DNA of 50,917 bases from Mucilaginibacter sp. (GTDB taxonomy: Bacteria > Bacteroidota > Bacteroidia > Sphingobacteriales > Sphingobacteriaceae): contig JAQBOH010000157.1 of assembly GCA_028288125.1 (NCBI GenBank), forward strand, positions 1 to 50,917, in the 5' to 3' direction. Numbering within the stretch: position 1 is the first letter of the stretch; each line of letters begins with the position of its first letter. Both the position numbers and the translations under genes were made by a program. This document shows positions 1 to 9,036 of the stretch, piece after piece. The notes under the pieces are model-generated. The model was not told where the DNA came from. It saw nothing but the letters and a program-made list of their open reading frames with translations, and did not search any database.

Positions 1-112
1 CATATTTGCGAAAAACGCCTTTTATTGTATCAAAAATAAAATTACGGCGCACCATTTCGGTTGGTGAAAAATCGCGGGTGCCTTTTGGTACAGATGGTTT
101 GATGGATGCCAT
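1..112 (-). CDS. hisS: Histidyl-tRNA synthetase, N-terminal part (runs off the window)
   Basis: Minus-strand translation from ATG at 112: [37 protein letters not shown]; the KGTRDF(S/L)P motif is typical of the HisRS N-terminus. Confidence 0.85.
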   Translation of the reverse strand, partial: MASIKPSVPKGTRDFSPTEMVRRNFIFDTIKGVFRKY

Positions 113-209
113 GGGCGCAAATGTACAAAGTATAGTTCAAAAGGCTGTAAGAGTTGGAATCCCGAAGAGTTGAAGTGTCAATCGTGCGTTATCCCGGTTA
201 AGCCGGTAG

Positions 210-653
210 TTGGTGCTTGATAGTGATTTGGCAGAATTGTATGGTGTTGAAACAAGAAGATTGAATGAGCAAGTCGCAAGGAATATTGATAGGTTTCCCG
301 ACGACTTTATGTTTAGGTTAAACGATAAGGAATTTGAAAGTTTGATGTCGCAATTTGCGATATCAAAACGTGGAGGCAGAAGAAAACTGCCGTATGTTTT
401 TACGGAGCATGGTGTATTAATGCTTTCAAGCGTATTAAACAGCAAACAAGCTATCCAGGTCAATATACAAGTGATGCGGATATTTACACGCATCCGCCAA
501 ATGTTTATAGATAATACCGAGTTACGCCTCGAAATAGAAAAGATAAAAACTAAACTGGATAATCAGGACAAAAATATGGAAGTTGTTTTGCGATATCTGG
601 ACGAGCTATTAGAGAAAAAAGCAGAACCGAAACCACGAAAAAGAATCGGATGA
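210..653 (+). pseudogene. ORF6N-domain protein, apparently truncated or frameshifted at the N-terminus
   Basis: LDSDLAELYGVETRRLNEQVARNIDRFPDDFMFRLNDKEF matches the ORF6N domain pattern; an in-frame TAG lies directly upstream of the only available start (TTG), and the missing domain start is partly readable in another frame. Confidence 0.6.
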
Positions 654-697
654 TCTTTAATAGTTAAAAGCATAGTCAGAAATACTAAATTTGAGCT

Positions 698-1207
698 ATG
701 AGCATAGTGGCCCAAACACCCCGCATAATTATCCGTGAGTTTTTACCGGAGGAGGAAGATATTTATTTGAACCACTTCAATGATGAACTGGTTACACAAT
801 ACCTGCCGGTACGCAGCCGCGATGAGCGCATTATTTTTTTTCGCAAAGCATTGGAACAATATGCTGTCAATAAAAAATTAGGCACCTGGGGTATATTTAA
901 CAAAGTCGGTGGCGAATTTATAGGAAGCTGCCTGCTGCGCCCTTTTAATACCGAGCCGGGAATAGTTGAACTTGGGTACAGCATGGAAAAAAAATACTGG
1001 GGCATTGGCATCGGCACCGAAATGGCTGCGGCAATGGTGGCGCACGGGTTTACTGACGAAAATACTTCCGAAATTGTGGCGGTTACCATCCCGGAGAACA
1101 TCGGCTCGCAGCGGGTGCTTGAAAAGGCCGGCCTGAAGCGTATGGACAACCTGATGAGAGACGGGATAGAGTTGGCTTATTTCAAAATTCTGCCCGGCAA
1201 ATCTTAA
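698..1207 (+). CDS. GNAT family N-acetyltransferase (RimJ/RimL type)
   Basis: 169 aa ORF; PRIIIREFLPEEEDIY..., GYSMEKKYWGIGIGTEMAAAMV, IPENIGSQRVLEKAGL motifs. Confidence 0.85.
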   Translation: MSIVAQTPRIIIREFLPEEEDIYLNHFNDELVTQYLPVRSRDERIIFFRKALEQYAVNKKLGTWGIFNKVGGEFIGSCLLRPFNTEPGIVELGYSMEKKYWGIGIGTEMAAAMVAHGFTDENTSEIVAVTIPENIGSQRVLEKAGLKRMDNLMRDGIELAYFKILPGKS

Positions 1208-1213
1208 GCCTTG

Positions 1214-1651
1214 CTACTTATTGTGTTGTTTGATGATCTCCCGGCAACCTTGTTCGATCAATTGAAACACCGGCTCAAACTGGGCGTCATCGTAATATGG
1301 GTCGGGTACGATCTTGTCGCCTAATAAGAGCTTTACTTTTTTAACGTCTTCCTCATTGCGTGCCTTTGCCAGTATGTCGCTCAAGTTGCTTTTATCCATT
1401 ACCAGGATGAGGTCGAATTCGTCGAAATCGCTTATTTTAAACAACCTGCAAACCTGCTTGCTGATATCGATACCATGGCTCATAGCCGTGCGGGTGGATC
1501 GCTGGTCGGGGCCCTCGCCGACATGCCAGTCGCCGGTACCGGCTGAATCGATGTGCCAATCGAGGCCTCGTTCATCAGCCAGGTGCCGCATTATACCCTC
1601 CGCCAGCGGCGAACGGCAAATATTGCCCAGGCAAACCATTAGGAGTTTCAT
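1214..1651 (-). CDS. Low molecular weight protein-tyrosine phosphatase
   Basis: MKLLMVCLGNICRSPLAEGIM: the CxGNxCRS P-loop; C-terminal DPYYDD. Confidence 0.93.
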   Translation of the reverse strand: MKLLMVCLGNICRSPLAEGIMRHLADERGLDWHIDSAGTGDWHVGEGPDQRSTRTAMSHGIDISKQVCRLFKISDFDEFDLILVMDKSNLSDILAKARNEEDVKKVKLLLGDKIVPDPYYDDAQFEPVFQLIEQGCREIIKQHNK

Positions 1652-1653
1652 TG

Positions 1654-1762
1654 TGTTGGTTGATTGAGTGAGTTGTTGATTGGGTTGATTAAGTTAAGAG
1701 GTGATTTTGGTCTAAGATTTTTTAACCCAATCAACCCTCCAACTTAATCAACATAATTAACC
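1654..1762. repeat. GTTGATT-type inverted short-period repeat, copy A
   Basis: ggttgattgagtgagttgttgattgggttgattaagttaag ... aacccaatcaaccctccaacttaatcaac; shares an exact 24-mer (1671-1694) in opposite orientation with 7043-7066. Confidence 0.8.
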
Positions 1763-2551
1763 AAATAGTTGATTCAATATTCCAGCCAGCCGGACGCCGG
1801 CTTTGAGCAGGCGCTGGTTTACGATATCGATATGTGTGAAATTATACTTGTAGTTTAGCGTGTCGCCGGGCTTTATTTCCGTATAAAGCTTTTCGGTTAT
1901 CTGGTTCGACTCAAATATCCATCTGCTTATAGAAGTGGCCTGCCATTCGGCGCGTTCGGCGGCGGTGGTATGGTTAATGGCCGAAGCGTATTCGGTATAG
2001 CTTAATTGCTGAAATTCAATTAGCTGCGAATCCCAAATGGAATGCAGGTTGGTTGGGTTGTTAAACCAATTTAGTTTAAAATCGTTGCCGCCTTTATCAT
2101 CTGCGTGAGCAGCATGCATAGGCTGGTGCACATCCTCAACAATATGGATCAGCATGCGCAGGTACAGCAGCCTGTTTTCTTTGCTGACATCTTTCTTTTT
2201 TAACTCGCCGATCAGGAATTGCAGCTTCGTATAAGCATCAACATTTTTATCGTGATTTAAATAATCCTCCATTTCGGGATAGGTATATACCTTGTCAAAA
2301 TCAACATAATGCCAAGAGGATAAATAACTGTAACTGGGGTCCGACTTAATAAAATCGGCCCAATTACCGGTTAAGGCCAAGGATTCGTTTCCCAATATTT
2401 GCGCTATGGCCAACCGGGCTTTAGGCGTCAAATACGTGCTGGCTATTTGTCCGCAGATGCGGTGCCCCTGGGTGCCCCATGCCATGGATTGCAGTGGCAT
2501 GTAAAAGATGGCGGCAGCTAAAATCAGTTTCTTAAAAAAATTTACTTTCAT
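1757..2551 (-). CDS. S1/P1 nuclease family protein, secreted
   Basis: Signal peptide then WGTQGHRICGQIA; HYVDFD; HIVEDVHQPMHAAHADDKGGNDF; NLHSIWDS: zinc-nuclease motifs. Confidence 0.9.
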   Translation of the reverse strand: MKVNFFKKLILAAAIFYMPLQSMAWGTQGHRICGQIASTYLTPKARLAIAQILGNESLALTGNWADFIKSDPSYSYLSSWHYVDFDKVYTYPEMEDYLNHDKNVDAYTKLQFLIGELKKKDVSKENRLLYLRMLIHIVEDVHQPMHAAHADDKGGNDFKLNWFNNPTNLHSIWDSQLIEFQQLSYTEYASAINHTTAAERAEWQATSISRWIFESNQITEKLYTEIKPGDTLNYKYNFTHIDIVNQRLLKAGVRLAGILNQLFG

Positions 2552-2552
2552 G

Positions 2553-3053
2553 CTATAATGGTTTTGGGTGACAAGTGGTTCGTTTTGTTAAATGGGCATC
2601 TATAGGGATAACGTCGGAAGTGCCGGCAAACTGTACACTCGAATTATCTTTTTTGGTGACTTTGAAAAATTCCTCATAATCACCCGAACGGAAACAGCCT
2701 TTATCGTCTTTTATGGTCATATCAGCATTGCAAAACTGGCCTTTTAGATGCAGGGTATCATGGCTTTGCTCATACGTTCCGCGTACGTACTCGGCCCAGC
2801 GGCCGGAACGCATGCAGGTGTCGGGGCCAGTATTTACCTTGCTATACGATTTGATCGACACAAAAAAAGAATCGCAGCTAAATTTCAAATGATATAATGA
2901 ATAAGTGAGCAGCCGTTTTTGCCCCGGCACCGAATCCTGCTGCCATTCGCCCTGCAGGAAGCTTTCTCCCCGCGTCTGCACGTTTGGATTGAACCAGCAG
3001 GAAGCGAGGAACAAGGTGAAAGGTAAAAGGCGAAGGGCGAAAGGTCTTTGCAT
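2553..3053 (-). CDS. Hypothetical lipoprotein
   Basis: 166 aa; MQRPFALRLLPFTLFLASC signal peptide/lipobox; no family recognised. Confidence 0.65.
   Translation of the reverse strand: MQRPFALRLLPFTLFLASCWFNPNVQTRGESFLQGEWQQDSVPGQKRLLTYSLYHLKFSCDSFFVSIKSYSKVNTGPDTCMRSGRWAEYVRGTYEQSHDTLHLKGQFCNADMTIKDDKGCFRSGDYEEFFKVTKKDNSSVQFAGTSDVIPIDAHLTKRTTCHPKPL
3013..3047. repeat. 7-bp period degenerate tandem repeat inside signal-peptide codons
   Basis: AAGGTGA AAGGTAA AAGGCGA AGGGCGA AAGGTCT on the + strand. Confidence 0.75.
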
Positions 3054-3077
3054 GTTGATTTTAGGGTGAGGCTGGCT

Positions 3078-4475
3078 CTATTTCAATCCGCCTATCATAT
3101 CTTCGGGGCGCACCCATTGGTCAAACTGCTCATTGGTCATTAAGCCCAGCTCGGTAGCGGCCTCGCGTAATGATTTATTTTCCTTTAGCGCTTTTTTTGC
3201 GATTTTGGCCGCGTTCTCATAACCGATGTGCGGATTTAACGCGGTAACCAGCATCAGCGAATTTTCGAGGTGCTTTTTAATCCCGTCGTAGTTTGGCTCG
3301 ATGCCCACGGCGCAATGGTCGTTAAAAGATGCACAGGCATCGCCAATTAATCGTGCCGACTGTAAAAAGTTAGCGGCCATGAGCGGTTTAAATACATTCA
3401 GCTCATAATGGCCGTTTGAGCCGCCTATCGAAATGGCTACATCATTGCCCATTACCTGCGCGGCAACCATCGTTACCGCCTCGTTTTGGGTAGGATTGAC
3501 CTTGCCAGGCATAATGGACGAGCCGGGCTCATTGTCCGGGATGTGTATCTCGCCGATACCCGAGCGCGGGCCAGAAGCCAGCATGCGGATGTCGTTGGCA
3601 ATTTTCATTAAGGATACGGCTATTTGTTTTAACGCGCCGTGCGTTTCCACGATGGCATCGTGCGCGGCCAGGGCTTCAAATTTATTTTCGGCAGTGCGGA
3701 ATGGCAAATGGGTGAACTTCGCAATGTAGTTCGCCACCGTCACATCGTATCCTTTCGGTGTATTGATGCCGGTACCTACGGCGGTACCGCCCAACGCCAG
3801 TTCGGCCAGGTGATCGAGCGTATTTCGTAATGCGCGTAAGCCGTGGTCGAGCTGCGATACATAGCCTGAAAACTCCTGGCCGAGAGTAAGCGGTGTGGCA
3901 TCCATTAAGTGGGTTCGACCGATCTTAACCACGCTTTTAAAATCTTCCGATTTTTTTTTAAGTGTGTTACGCAGCTTTTCAACTCCAGGTATGGTTACAT
4001 CGATCAGCATTTTATAGGCCGCGATGTGCATTGCCGTTGGGTAGGTATCATTCGACGACTGTGATTTATTGACGTCGTCGTTCGCGTGGATAAACGTTTT
4101 GCCTTCGCCCAATTTGTTCCCTTGCAGCACGTGTGCACGATTGGCGATCACTTCGTTCACGTTCATGTTCGATTGCGTACCCGAACCGGTTTGCCAAATC
4201 ACCAGAGGAAACTCGCCATCCAGTTTACCCTGCAATATTTCGTCGCATACCCGGGCGATGAGGTTGCGTTTTTCGACCGGTAAAACGCCGAGGTCCATAT
4301 TGGTGTAGGCGGCTGCTTTTTTAAGATAAGCGAACGCGTATATGATCTCCTTCGGCATGGAAGCCTCGGGCCCGATTTTAAAGTTATTGCGCGAACGCTC
4401 GGTTTGTGCCCCCCAGTATTTGTCGGCGGGTACTTGTACCTCGCCCATGGTATCGTGCTCCGTTCTGAAACTCAT
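3078..4475 (-). CDS. fumC: Class II fumarate hydratase
   Basis: [28 protein letters not shown]..., [48 protein letters not shown] signature. The ORF track start at 4553 extends upstream into repeat sequence; 4475 is the likely start. Confidence 0.95.
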   Translation of the reverse strand: MSFRTEHDTMGEVQVPADKYWGAQTERSRNNFKIGPEASMPKEIIYAFAYLKKAAAYTNMDLGVLPVEKRNLIARVCDEILQGKLDGEFPLVIWQTGSGTQSNMNVNEVIANRAHVLQGNKLGEGKTFIHANDDVNKSQSSNDTYPTAMHIAAYKMLIDVTIPGVEKLRNTLKKKSEDFKSVVKIGRTHLMDATPLTLGQEFSGYVSQLDHGLRALRNTLDHLAELALGGTAVGTGINTPKGYDVTVANYIAKFTHLPFRTAENKFEALAAHDAIVETHGALKQIAVSLMKIANDIRMLASGPRSGIGEIHIPDNEPGSSIMPGKVNPTQNEAVTMVAAQVMGNDVAISIGGSNGHYELNVFKPLMAANFLQSARLIGDACASFNDHCAVGIEPNYDGIKKHLENSLMLVTALNPHIGYENAAKIAKKALKENKSLREAATELGLMTNEQFDQWVRPEDMIGGLK

Positions 4476-4511
4476 GGAATGTGTGTTTTTTGCAGCGCAA
4501 AGGTAGGGTTT

Positions 4512-4546
4512 GATTTCGGATTTCGGAATTTCGATTTCGGATTTTA
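4512..4546. repeat. 7-bp period degenerate tandem repeat
   Basis: GATTTCG GATTTCG GAATTTC GATTTCG GATTTTA directly upstream of fumC. Confidence 0.75.
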
Positions 4547-4595
4547 AAGGCATTCGATCGCGTTTTTAGAGAATTACCTTCCGCGACAAAATGGT

Positions 4596-5615
4596 TTAAT
4601 TGGACCTCTCCGTCGTCTTTGCCCACATATACAAATCATTCATATACTGCGGATGGTCGTTTATCCAGGCCGCGTTTTCGGGAGCGCCTGCGTTTATGGC
4701 ACGGGTAAAGGCGGGCATGTTATTACTCTGCACCAGCTTATAAAAGTAATCCGCGTAGAACTTATCAAAAAAACCCTTATCCGTTTTCTTTTGAGATAGC
4801 TCACCTGTTATGGTAAAAATATTTTTCAATTCGTCTTGCAGCAGGTCCGTTCCGGTTAGTTTCTTTTGCTGCGCCGATATCACGCTCATCGATATGCTTA
4901 AATTTTGTGAGCTTGTTTCGGTGTTGTCCTTTGGAGAAAGGGTTATGGTTGTGCCGCCGTTGGCGTCTTTCAGTACACCGCCCTACAGGATATGCTGTAT
5001 GTTGTTATAGGCTTCGGTCGAGCGTGCTGTATTTGGCTCCAGTAAAATAAAACTGCAAAAACCCAGCAATGCAGGCACCCGTTTGTTTTGATGGAAAGTA
5101 ACCAGCGCGTACATTCGCTGGCTGCTGGCATGTTTTGGGTCGAGCTTTATGGCTTCGATAGCGCATTTTTCAGCCTCGGCATATTGTTTATACCTGGAGT
5201 ACACAATACCCAGGTTGTAATAAAGGCGCTGGTAGCCCGGGTTGGCTTTGATGCCGGCGTTGTATGCCTCAATGGCTTTATCCTTTTGATTGTCCTTATC
5301 ATAAATGGTACCCAAAAGGTCATATGCACCAGCCGTTAGCGACGTATTAGAGGCAATTACTTTTTGTAGATATGGTATACCATCAGTTCCTTTACCCGAA
5401 ACAAAAAGCGTGTAAGCCAGTTCAAAATCAGCGTAGCTATTCCCCGGGTCGATCTTTAAAGCCTGGTTGTATTTTTCGATGGCTTCGGCATATTTTCCCT
5501 GGTCGTTGAGTTGTACGGCTTCTTTTACCAATGCTTTTGCATCTTCATTTGTTTGCGCGAACGCCACGTTACAAATAAATATCAAAACGGTGGCAAGGAT
5601 TTTGATCGTTTTCAT
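4596..5615 (-). pseudogene. TPR-repeat secreted protein interrupted by one in-frame TAG (4983-4985)
   Basis: ORFs 4983..5642 and 4596..4889 are in the same frame; continuous translation ...TEAYNNIQHIL*GGVLKDANGGTTITLSPKDNTETSSQNLSISMSVISAQQKKLTGTDLLQDELKNIFTITGELSQKKTDKGFFDKFYADYFYKL...; signal peptide MKTIKILATVLIFICNVAFAQ. Confidence 0.75.
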
Positions 5616-5724
5616 ACCTAAACATACAAATGTTATTAACAAAGACGAAAAATTTAAACATTCCGTTATAGCAGAAGTTTAATTTTCCCATTTTCGCCTT
5701 TTGTTAACCTGTGATAATTTGCCC

Positions 5725-6933
5725 ATGAGATTTGTGTATAAAACTGTATTAATACTCGTTGCCAACCTGGTTTTTTTAGCTTCCTGCTCTTCCAAACATG
5801 CCGATCATAATGACCCGCCAGCCCCGGTAACCCCTTTCAACACCAAAGCTTTATTGGCTTATAATCCGAAAGATGCCGATAAAAGGATAGATGCCTTTAT
5901 TGAGCAGCTGCATAAAACGCGCGCTTTTAACGGGGACGTGCTTGTAGCTAAACACGGCAAGATCATTTATGAAAAGGCGCTCGGCTGGGCCGATCACCTG
6001 CGCCGCGACAGCCTGAAGATCAGCTCGCAATTTGAGCTGGCATCGGTTAGCAAAACCATGACCTCGACCGCTATCCTGATGCTGATGGAGCGGGGAAAAC
6101 TGAGGCTTGATCAAAACGTAAAAGAGTTTTTTCCTGATTTCCCGTATGATGGTATCACCATACGGCTGCTGCTTACACACCGGTCGGGCCTGATGAATTA
6201 TGTGTATTTTACGGACGACCTGTATCGTGCCCAGCACTGGAATCAGCGCAAAGGCATTTCAAATATGGAGGAAATGGCCCTGATAGCCAAATATAAACCG
6301 CACCCGTTCAATAAACCGGATAAGCGCTTCCTGTATAATAACTCGAACTTTATGGTGCTGGGCTCCATTATCGAAAAAGTAAGCGGGCAATCGTACGCTG
6401 ATTTTATGAAACAAAATGTGTTTAAACCGGCAGGCATGGAGCACACGGCGGTTTATTCAAAAGCGGCTTATGATAAGATACCTGTTGACGTAGTGGGCCA
6501 CGACAGGGGCCAGTGGCGCTATTCGGTAGCACAAAACTTCCTGGACGGGCCGGTTGGCGATAAGGGTATTTACAGCACCGTGGGCGATCTTTATTTATTC
6601 GACCGGGCTTTGCGCGCCGGCAGGCTGTTGAAACAGGCAACGATGGATTCGGCCTACGTACCTCGCAACCCGATCATTCACGGGCATTTTAGCTACGGTT
6701 ACGGATGGCGTATTTTTGAAGCGCCTGGTCAGCAAGTGATCTACCATACCGGCTGGTGGCACGGTTTCAGGCATATTTATCTGCGGGATATAAAGGACGA
6801 TATTACCATTGTAATGCTCTCGAACCTATCAAATGGCAGCTTGCTCAAGCTGGACGAACTGTTTAAAATAACCGGCATGCCCGTTGTGCGTAAAAGCGCC
6901 TATAAGGGTAATGGGGATACGAGTGAGGATTGA
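5725..6933 (+). CDS. Serine hydrolase, beta-lactamase (class C/PBP-like) family lipoprotein
   Basis: MRFVYKTVLILVANLVFLASCSSK lipobox; SVSKTMTS (SxxK), YNNSNF (YxN), HTGWWHGF (HTG); LLTHRSGL. Confidence 0.9.
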   Translation: MRFVYKTVLILVANLVFLASCSSKHADHNDPPAPVTPFNTKALLAYNPKDADKRIDAFIEQLHKTRAFNGDVLVAKHGKIIYEKALGWADHLRRDSLKISSQFELASVSKTMTSTAILMLMERGKLRLDQNVKEFFPDFPYDGITIRLLLTHRSGLMNYVYFTDDLYRAQHWNQRKGISNMEEMALIAKYKPHPFNKPDKRFLYNNSNFMVLGSIIEKVSGQSYADFMKQNVFKPAGMEHTAVYSKAAYDKIPVDVVGHDRGQWRYSVAQNFLDGPVGDKGIYSTVGDLYLFDRALRAGRLLKQATMDSAYVPRNPIIHGHFSYGYGWRIFEAPGQQVIYHTGWWHGFRHIYLRDIKDDITIVMLSNLSNGSLLKLDELFKITGMPVVRKSAYKGNGDTSED

Positions 6934-7077
6934 GGTTGGTTGATTAGGTTGATTGTGTGCGTAGTTGATTGAGTTTGTTTTTTACGCGCAATCAAACAGT
7001 TCGCTCATTAATTTGTAGAATTATCGACTGGTTCAACCACTCACTTAATCAACCCAATCAACAACTTAACTAATTAG
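6932..7077. repeat. GTTGATT-type inverted short-period repeat, copy B
   Basis: ggttggttgattaggttgattgtgtgcgtagttgattgag ... tcacttaatcaacccaatcaacaacttaac; exact 24-mer shared with copy A in inverse orientation. Confidence 0.8.
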
Positions 7078-7079
7078 AC

Positions 7080-7379
7080 ATGTTCGATAAATTGATGCAG
7101 GCCCAGCAAAAGGCGGGCGAAGTAAAGAAACGGCTGGAAGGTATAACGGTTTCCGGCTCGGCGGAGGGCGGTAAAATTACTGTTACAGCCAATGGGAATA
7201 AAGAAATACAATCGGTTCAAATAGGCGATGATTTTTTTAAGGATGCTGATAAAGAACAATTAGAAGAACTGCTGGTTATTGCCATAAATAAGGCTATGGA
7301 ACAAGCTGATAATGTGAGCCAAAGCGAAATGGCCGCTATGACTAAAGAGATGTTTGGCGGCTTGGGCGGCCTCTTTTGA
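7080..7379 (+). CDS. YbaB/EbfC family nucleoid-associated protein
   Basis: 99 aa; MFDKLMQAQQKAGEVKKRLEGITVSGSAEGGKITVTANGNKEIQSVQI...; AMTKEMFGGLGGLF C-terminus. Confidence 0.9.
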   Translation: MFDKLMQAQQKAGEVKKRLEGITVSGSAEGGKITVTANGNKEIQSVQIGDDFFKDADKEQLEELLVIAINKAMEQADNVSQSEMAAMTKEMFGGLGGLF

Positions 7380-7389
7380 TCCGGTTGGA

Positions 7390-7491
7390 TATCGAACACT
7401 GAATATCCGAATTTGAATAATGGGGTGAAAGGAAAGAAAATCTTGACATTTCGGTGTTTGAGGTTCGATATCCATTATTCGATATTCGCAA
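7390..7491. repeat. 7-bp period repeat arms in inverted arrangement (TTCGATA type)
   Basis: Right arm TTCGATA TCCATTA TTCGATA TTCGCAA (7464-7491); left arm reverse complement CCATTA TTCAAAT TCGGATA TTCAGTG TTCGATA (7390-7423). Confidence 0.7.
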
Positions 7492-7508
7492 ATAAAAACA
7501 TCATCCAT

Positions 7509-8186
7509 ATGAAAGCTACCTATTACGGACAATCGACATTCGAGATTGAAACCGGCGGAAAAAAGTTATTATTTGACCCTTTTATTTCGCCAAACCCCAT
7601 GGCTAAGGCCATTGACATCAACAGTTTAAAGCCTGATTATATCCTTATATCACACGGCCACGGCGACCATGTTGCCGATTTGCTGGCCATTCAAAAAAAT
7701 AGTGGCGCAGTGATCATCTGCATTGCCGAGATCGCAGGCTGGCTTGGCAACCAGGGAGTAGAAAATGCGCATGGCATGAATATTGGCGGCGGATTTGATT
7801 TTGACTTTGGCCGCGTAAAAATGGTGAACGCCATACATTCGAGCACTATGCCTGACGGCTCACCTGGTGGCAACCCTGCAGGTTTTTTAATTAAAGCGGA
7901 AGGAAAAAGCATTTATTATGCAGGTGACACCGCCCTTACGTACGATATGAAGCTGCTGGCCGAAGAAAAGCTGGATTGGGCTTTTTTACCTATTGGGGAT
8001 AACTACACGATGGGCGCCGACGATGCCGTTAAAGCCTGTGATTTTATCAACTGCAAAAATGTGATCGGTATGCATTACGATACTTTTCCGGTAATAAAGA
8101 TCGATAAAGCCGAGGTAAAACAAAAATTTTTAATGGCGCAGCTCAATTTGAAGCTGCCGGAAATTGGCGAAGCTATTGCACTTTAA
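7509..8186 (+). CDS. Metal-dependent hydrolase, MBL fold (UPF0173-like)
   Basis: MKATYYGQSTFEIETGGKKLLFDPFISPNP..., ISHGHGDHVAD, YYAGDTALTYDMKL, FLPIGDNYTMG. Confidence 0.92.
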   Translation: MKATYYGQSTFEIETGGKKLLFDPFISPNPMAKAIDINSLKPDYILISHGHGDHVADLLAIQKNSGAVIICIAEIAGWLGNQGVENAHGMNIGGGFDFDFGRVKMVNAIHSSTMPDGSPGGNPAGFLIKAEGKSIYYAGDTALTYDMKLLAEEKLDWAFLPIGDNYTMGADDAVKACDFINCKNVIGMHYDTFPVIKIDKAEVKQKFLMAQLNLKLPEIGEAIAL

Positions 8187-8242
8187 GTCCGCCGGTATAA
8201 CCGGGGCCACTGAAAAAGCGTCACTTTAATGATGGACATTTA

Positions 8243-8285
8243 AAGCGATTAAGTAAAAGATAATTTTTTACTTGATCGCTTTTTT
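8243..8285 (+). terminator. Rho-independent-like hairpin
   Basis: AAGCGATTAAGTAAAA (8243-8258) pairs with TTTTACTTGATCGCTT (8266-8281) with one G-U, followed by T tract. Confidence 0.7.
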
Positions 8286-8517
8286 ATTATCCATGTTTTG
8301 TGAGGATTCCTGGAAAGCTTGCTTTGCTAAAGTGGCAAGTGCAGACATTTTAGTCTGTTTTTGTTCAATTTTACAGACTTATGAGGTTAATTGATGAACA
8401 TCTCCAGGTTAACAGTAAAAATTGCCAACATTCCAGCATCTGCGTATTGCAATCCCATAAGATGCCGTTTGCCCATAGCCATAACATTTTTTAACTCGCT
8501 GTTTTTATAGATCGTTT

Positions 8518-8754
8518 TCATAACAAATATTTGAACATGCGTATGGGGCTTTCTGCTGTATGTCCATTATTAGGGACAATATTGTCCACTAGTTCGTTAT
8601 AAATAAAAATAAAATCTATCAGTTTATTGATCTTGCGAAGGAGATTGTCTTTGGGAATGATGAGATCCAAATCATCCCGAAAACGCACTGAGTTGGATTT
8701 GTTATTGTTGTGCCAACATCTTGAAAGACCTGCTAATAACCCTTCAAAATGCAA
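8518..8754 (-). pseudogene. IS1182-like transposase N-terminal fragment
   Basis: RFRDDLDLIIPKDNLLRKINKLIDFIFIYNELVDNIVPNNGHTAESPIRMFKYLL resembles the N-terminus of IS1182-family transposases; stops after about 78 aa. Confidence 0.65.
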
Positions 8755-8793
8755 AAAAGGAGCAGAAAAGCTATACCTTCTACTCCTTTTTTC
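8753..8793. terminator. Terminator-like hairpin with A/T-rich outer stem
   Basis: AAAAAAGGAGCAGAA ... TTCTACTCCTTTTTT. Confidence 0.55.
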
Positions 8794-8978
8794 ACCCTTT
8801 AATTCTAAAGGGCTGTTTCAGCGCCCTCTCATTAATGATGCGGCTTTTTTATTGCAACCCGTTAGTTTCTACGCAATTACGCGGTTTTTGTCCGATTAAT
8901 AAATGTATACAAAACGCAATATTATTTCTCTTTGAAAGAAAAATTTCAAATAATTAGGAAATAAAAATTCTTTTATTC

Positions 8979-8986
8979 TATATTTG
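8979..8986 (+). promoter_or_regulatory. Possible Bacteroidota -7 element (TAnnTTTG)
   Basis: TATATTTG 51 bp upstream of the beta-helix gene; no convincing -33 element seen. Confidence 0.35.
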
Positions 8987-9036
8987 TAGCAACGAAATTA
9001 CCTATTAATTAAAAAACTATTGATTAAACTATTGCT

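Larger units (their letters stand above)
8204..8826. mobile_element. Degenerate IS remnant with candidate terminal inverted repeats
   Basis: Left end GGGCCACTGAAAAAGC (8204-8219); right end gctgtttcagcgccc (8812-8826; reverse complement GGGCGCTGAAACAGC); a transposase N-terminal fragment lies between them. Confidence 0.5.

Noticed and set aside
3433-4308. Several plus-strand ORFs (3433..3729, 3639..3830, 4069..4308) opposite fumC
   Set aside because: Antisense shadows of a highly conserved enzyme.
4983-4985. Programmed amber recoding (pyrrolysine-like or suppressor)
   Set aside because: No supporting stimulator or recoding genes visible; nonsense mutation or sequencing error is simpler. Kept only as a check.
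8627-8957. Plus-strand ORFs 8627..8899 and 8721..8957
   Set aside because: Overlap the IS remnant and hairpins; low-complexity translations.
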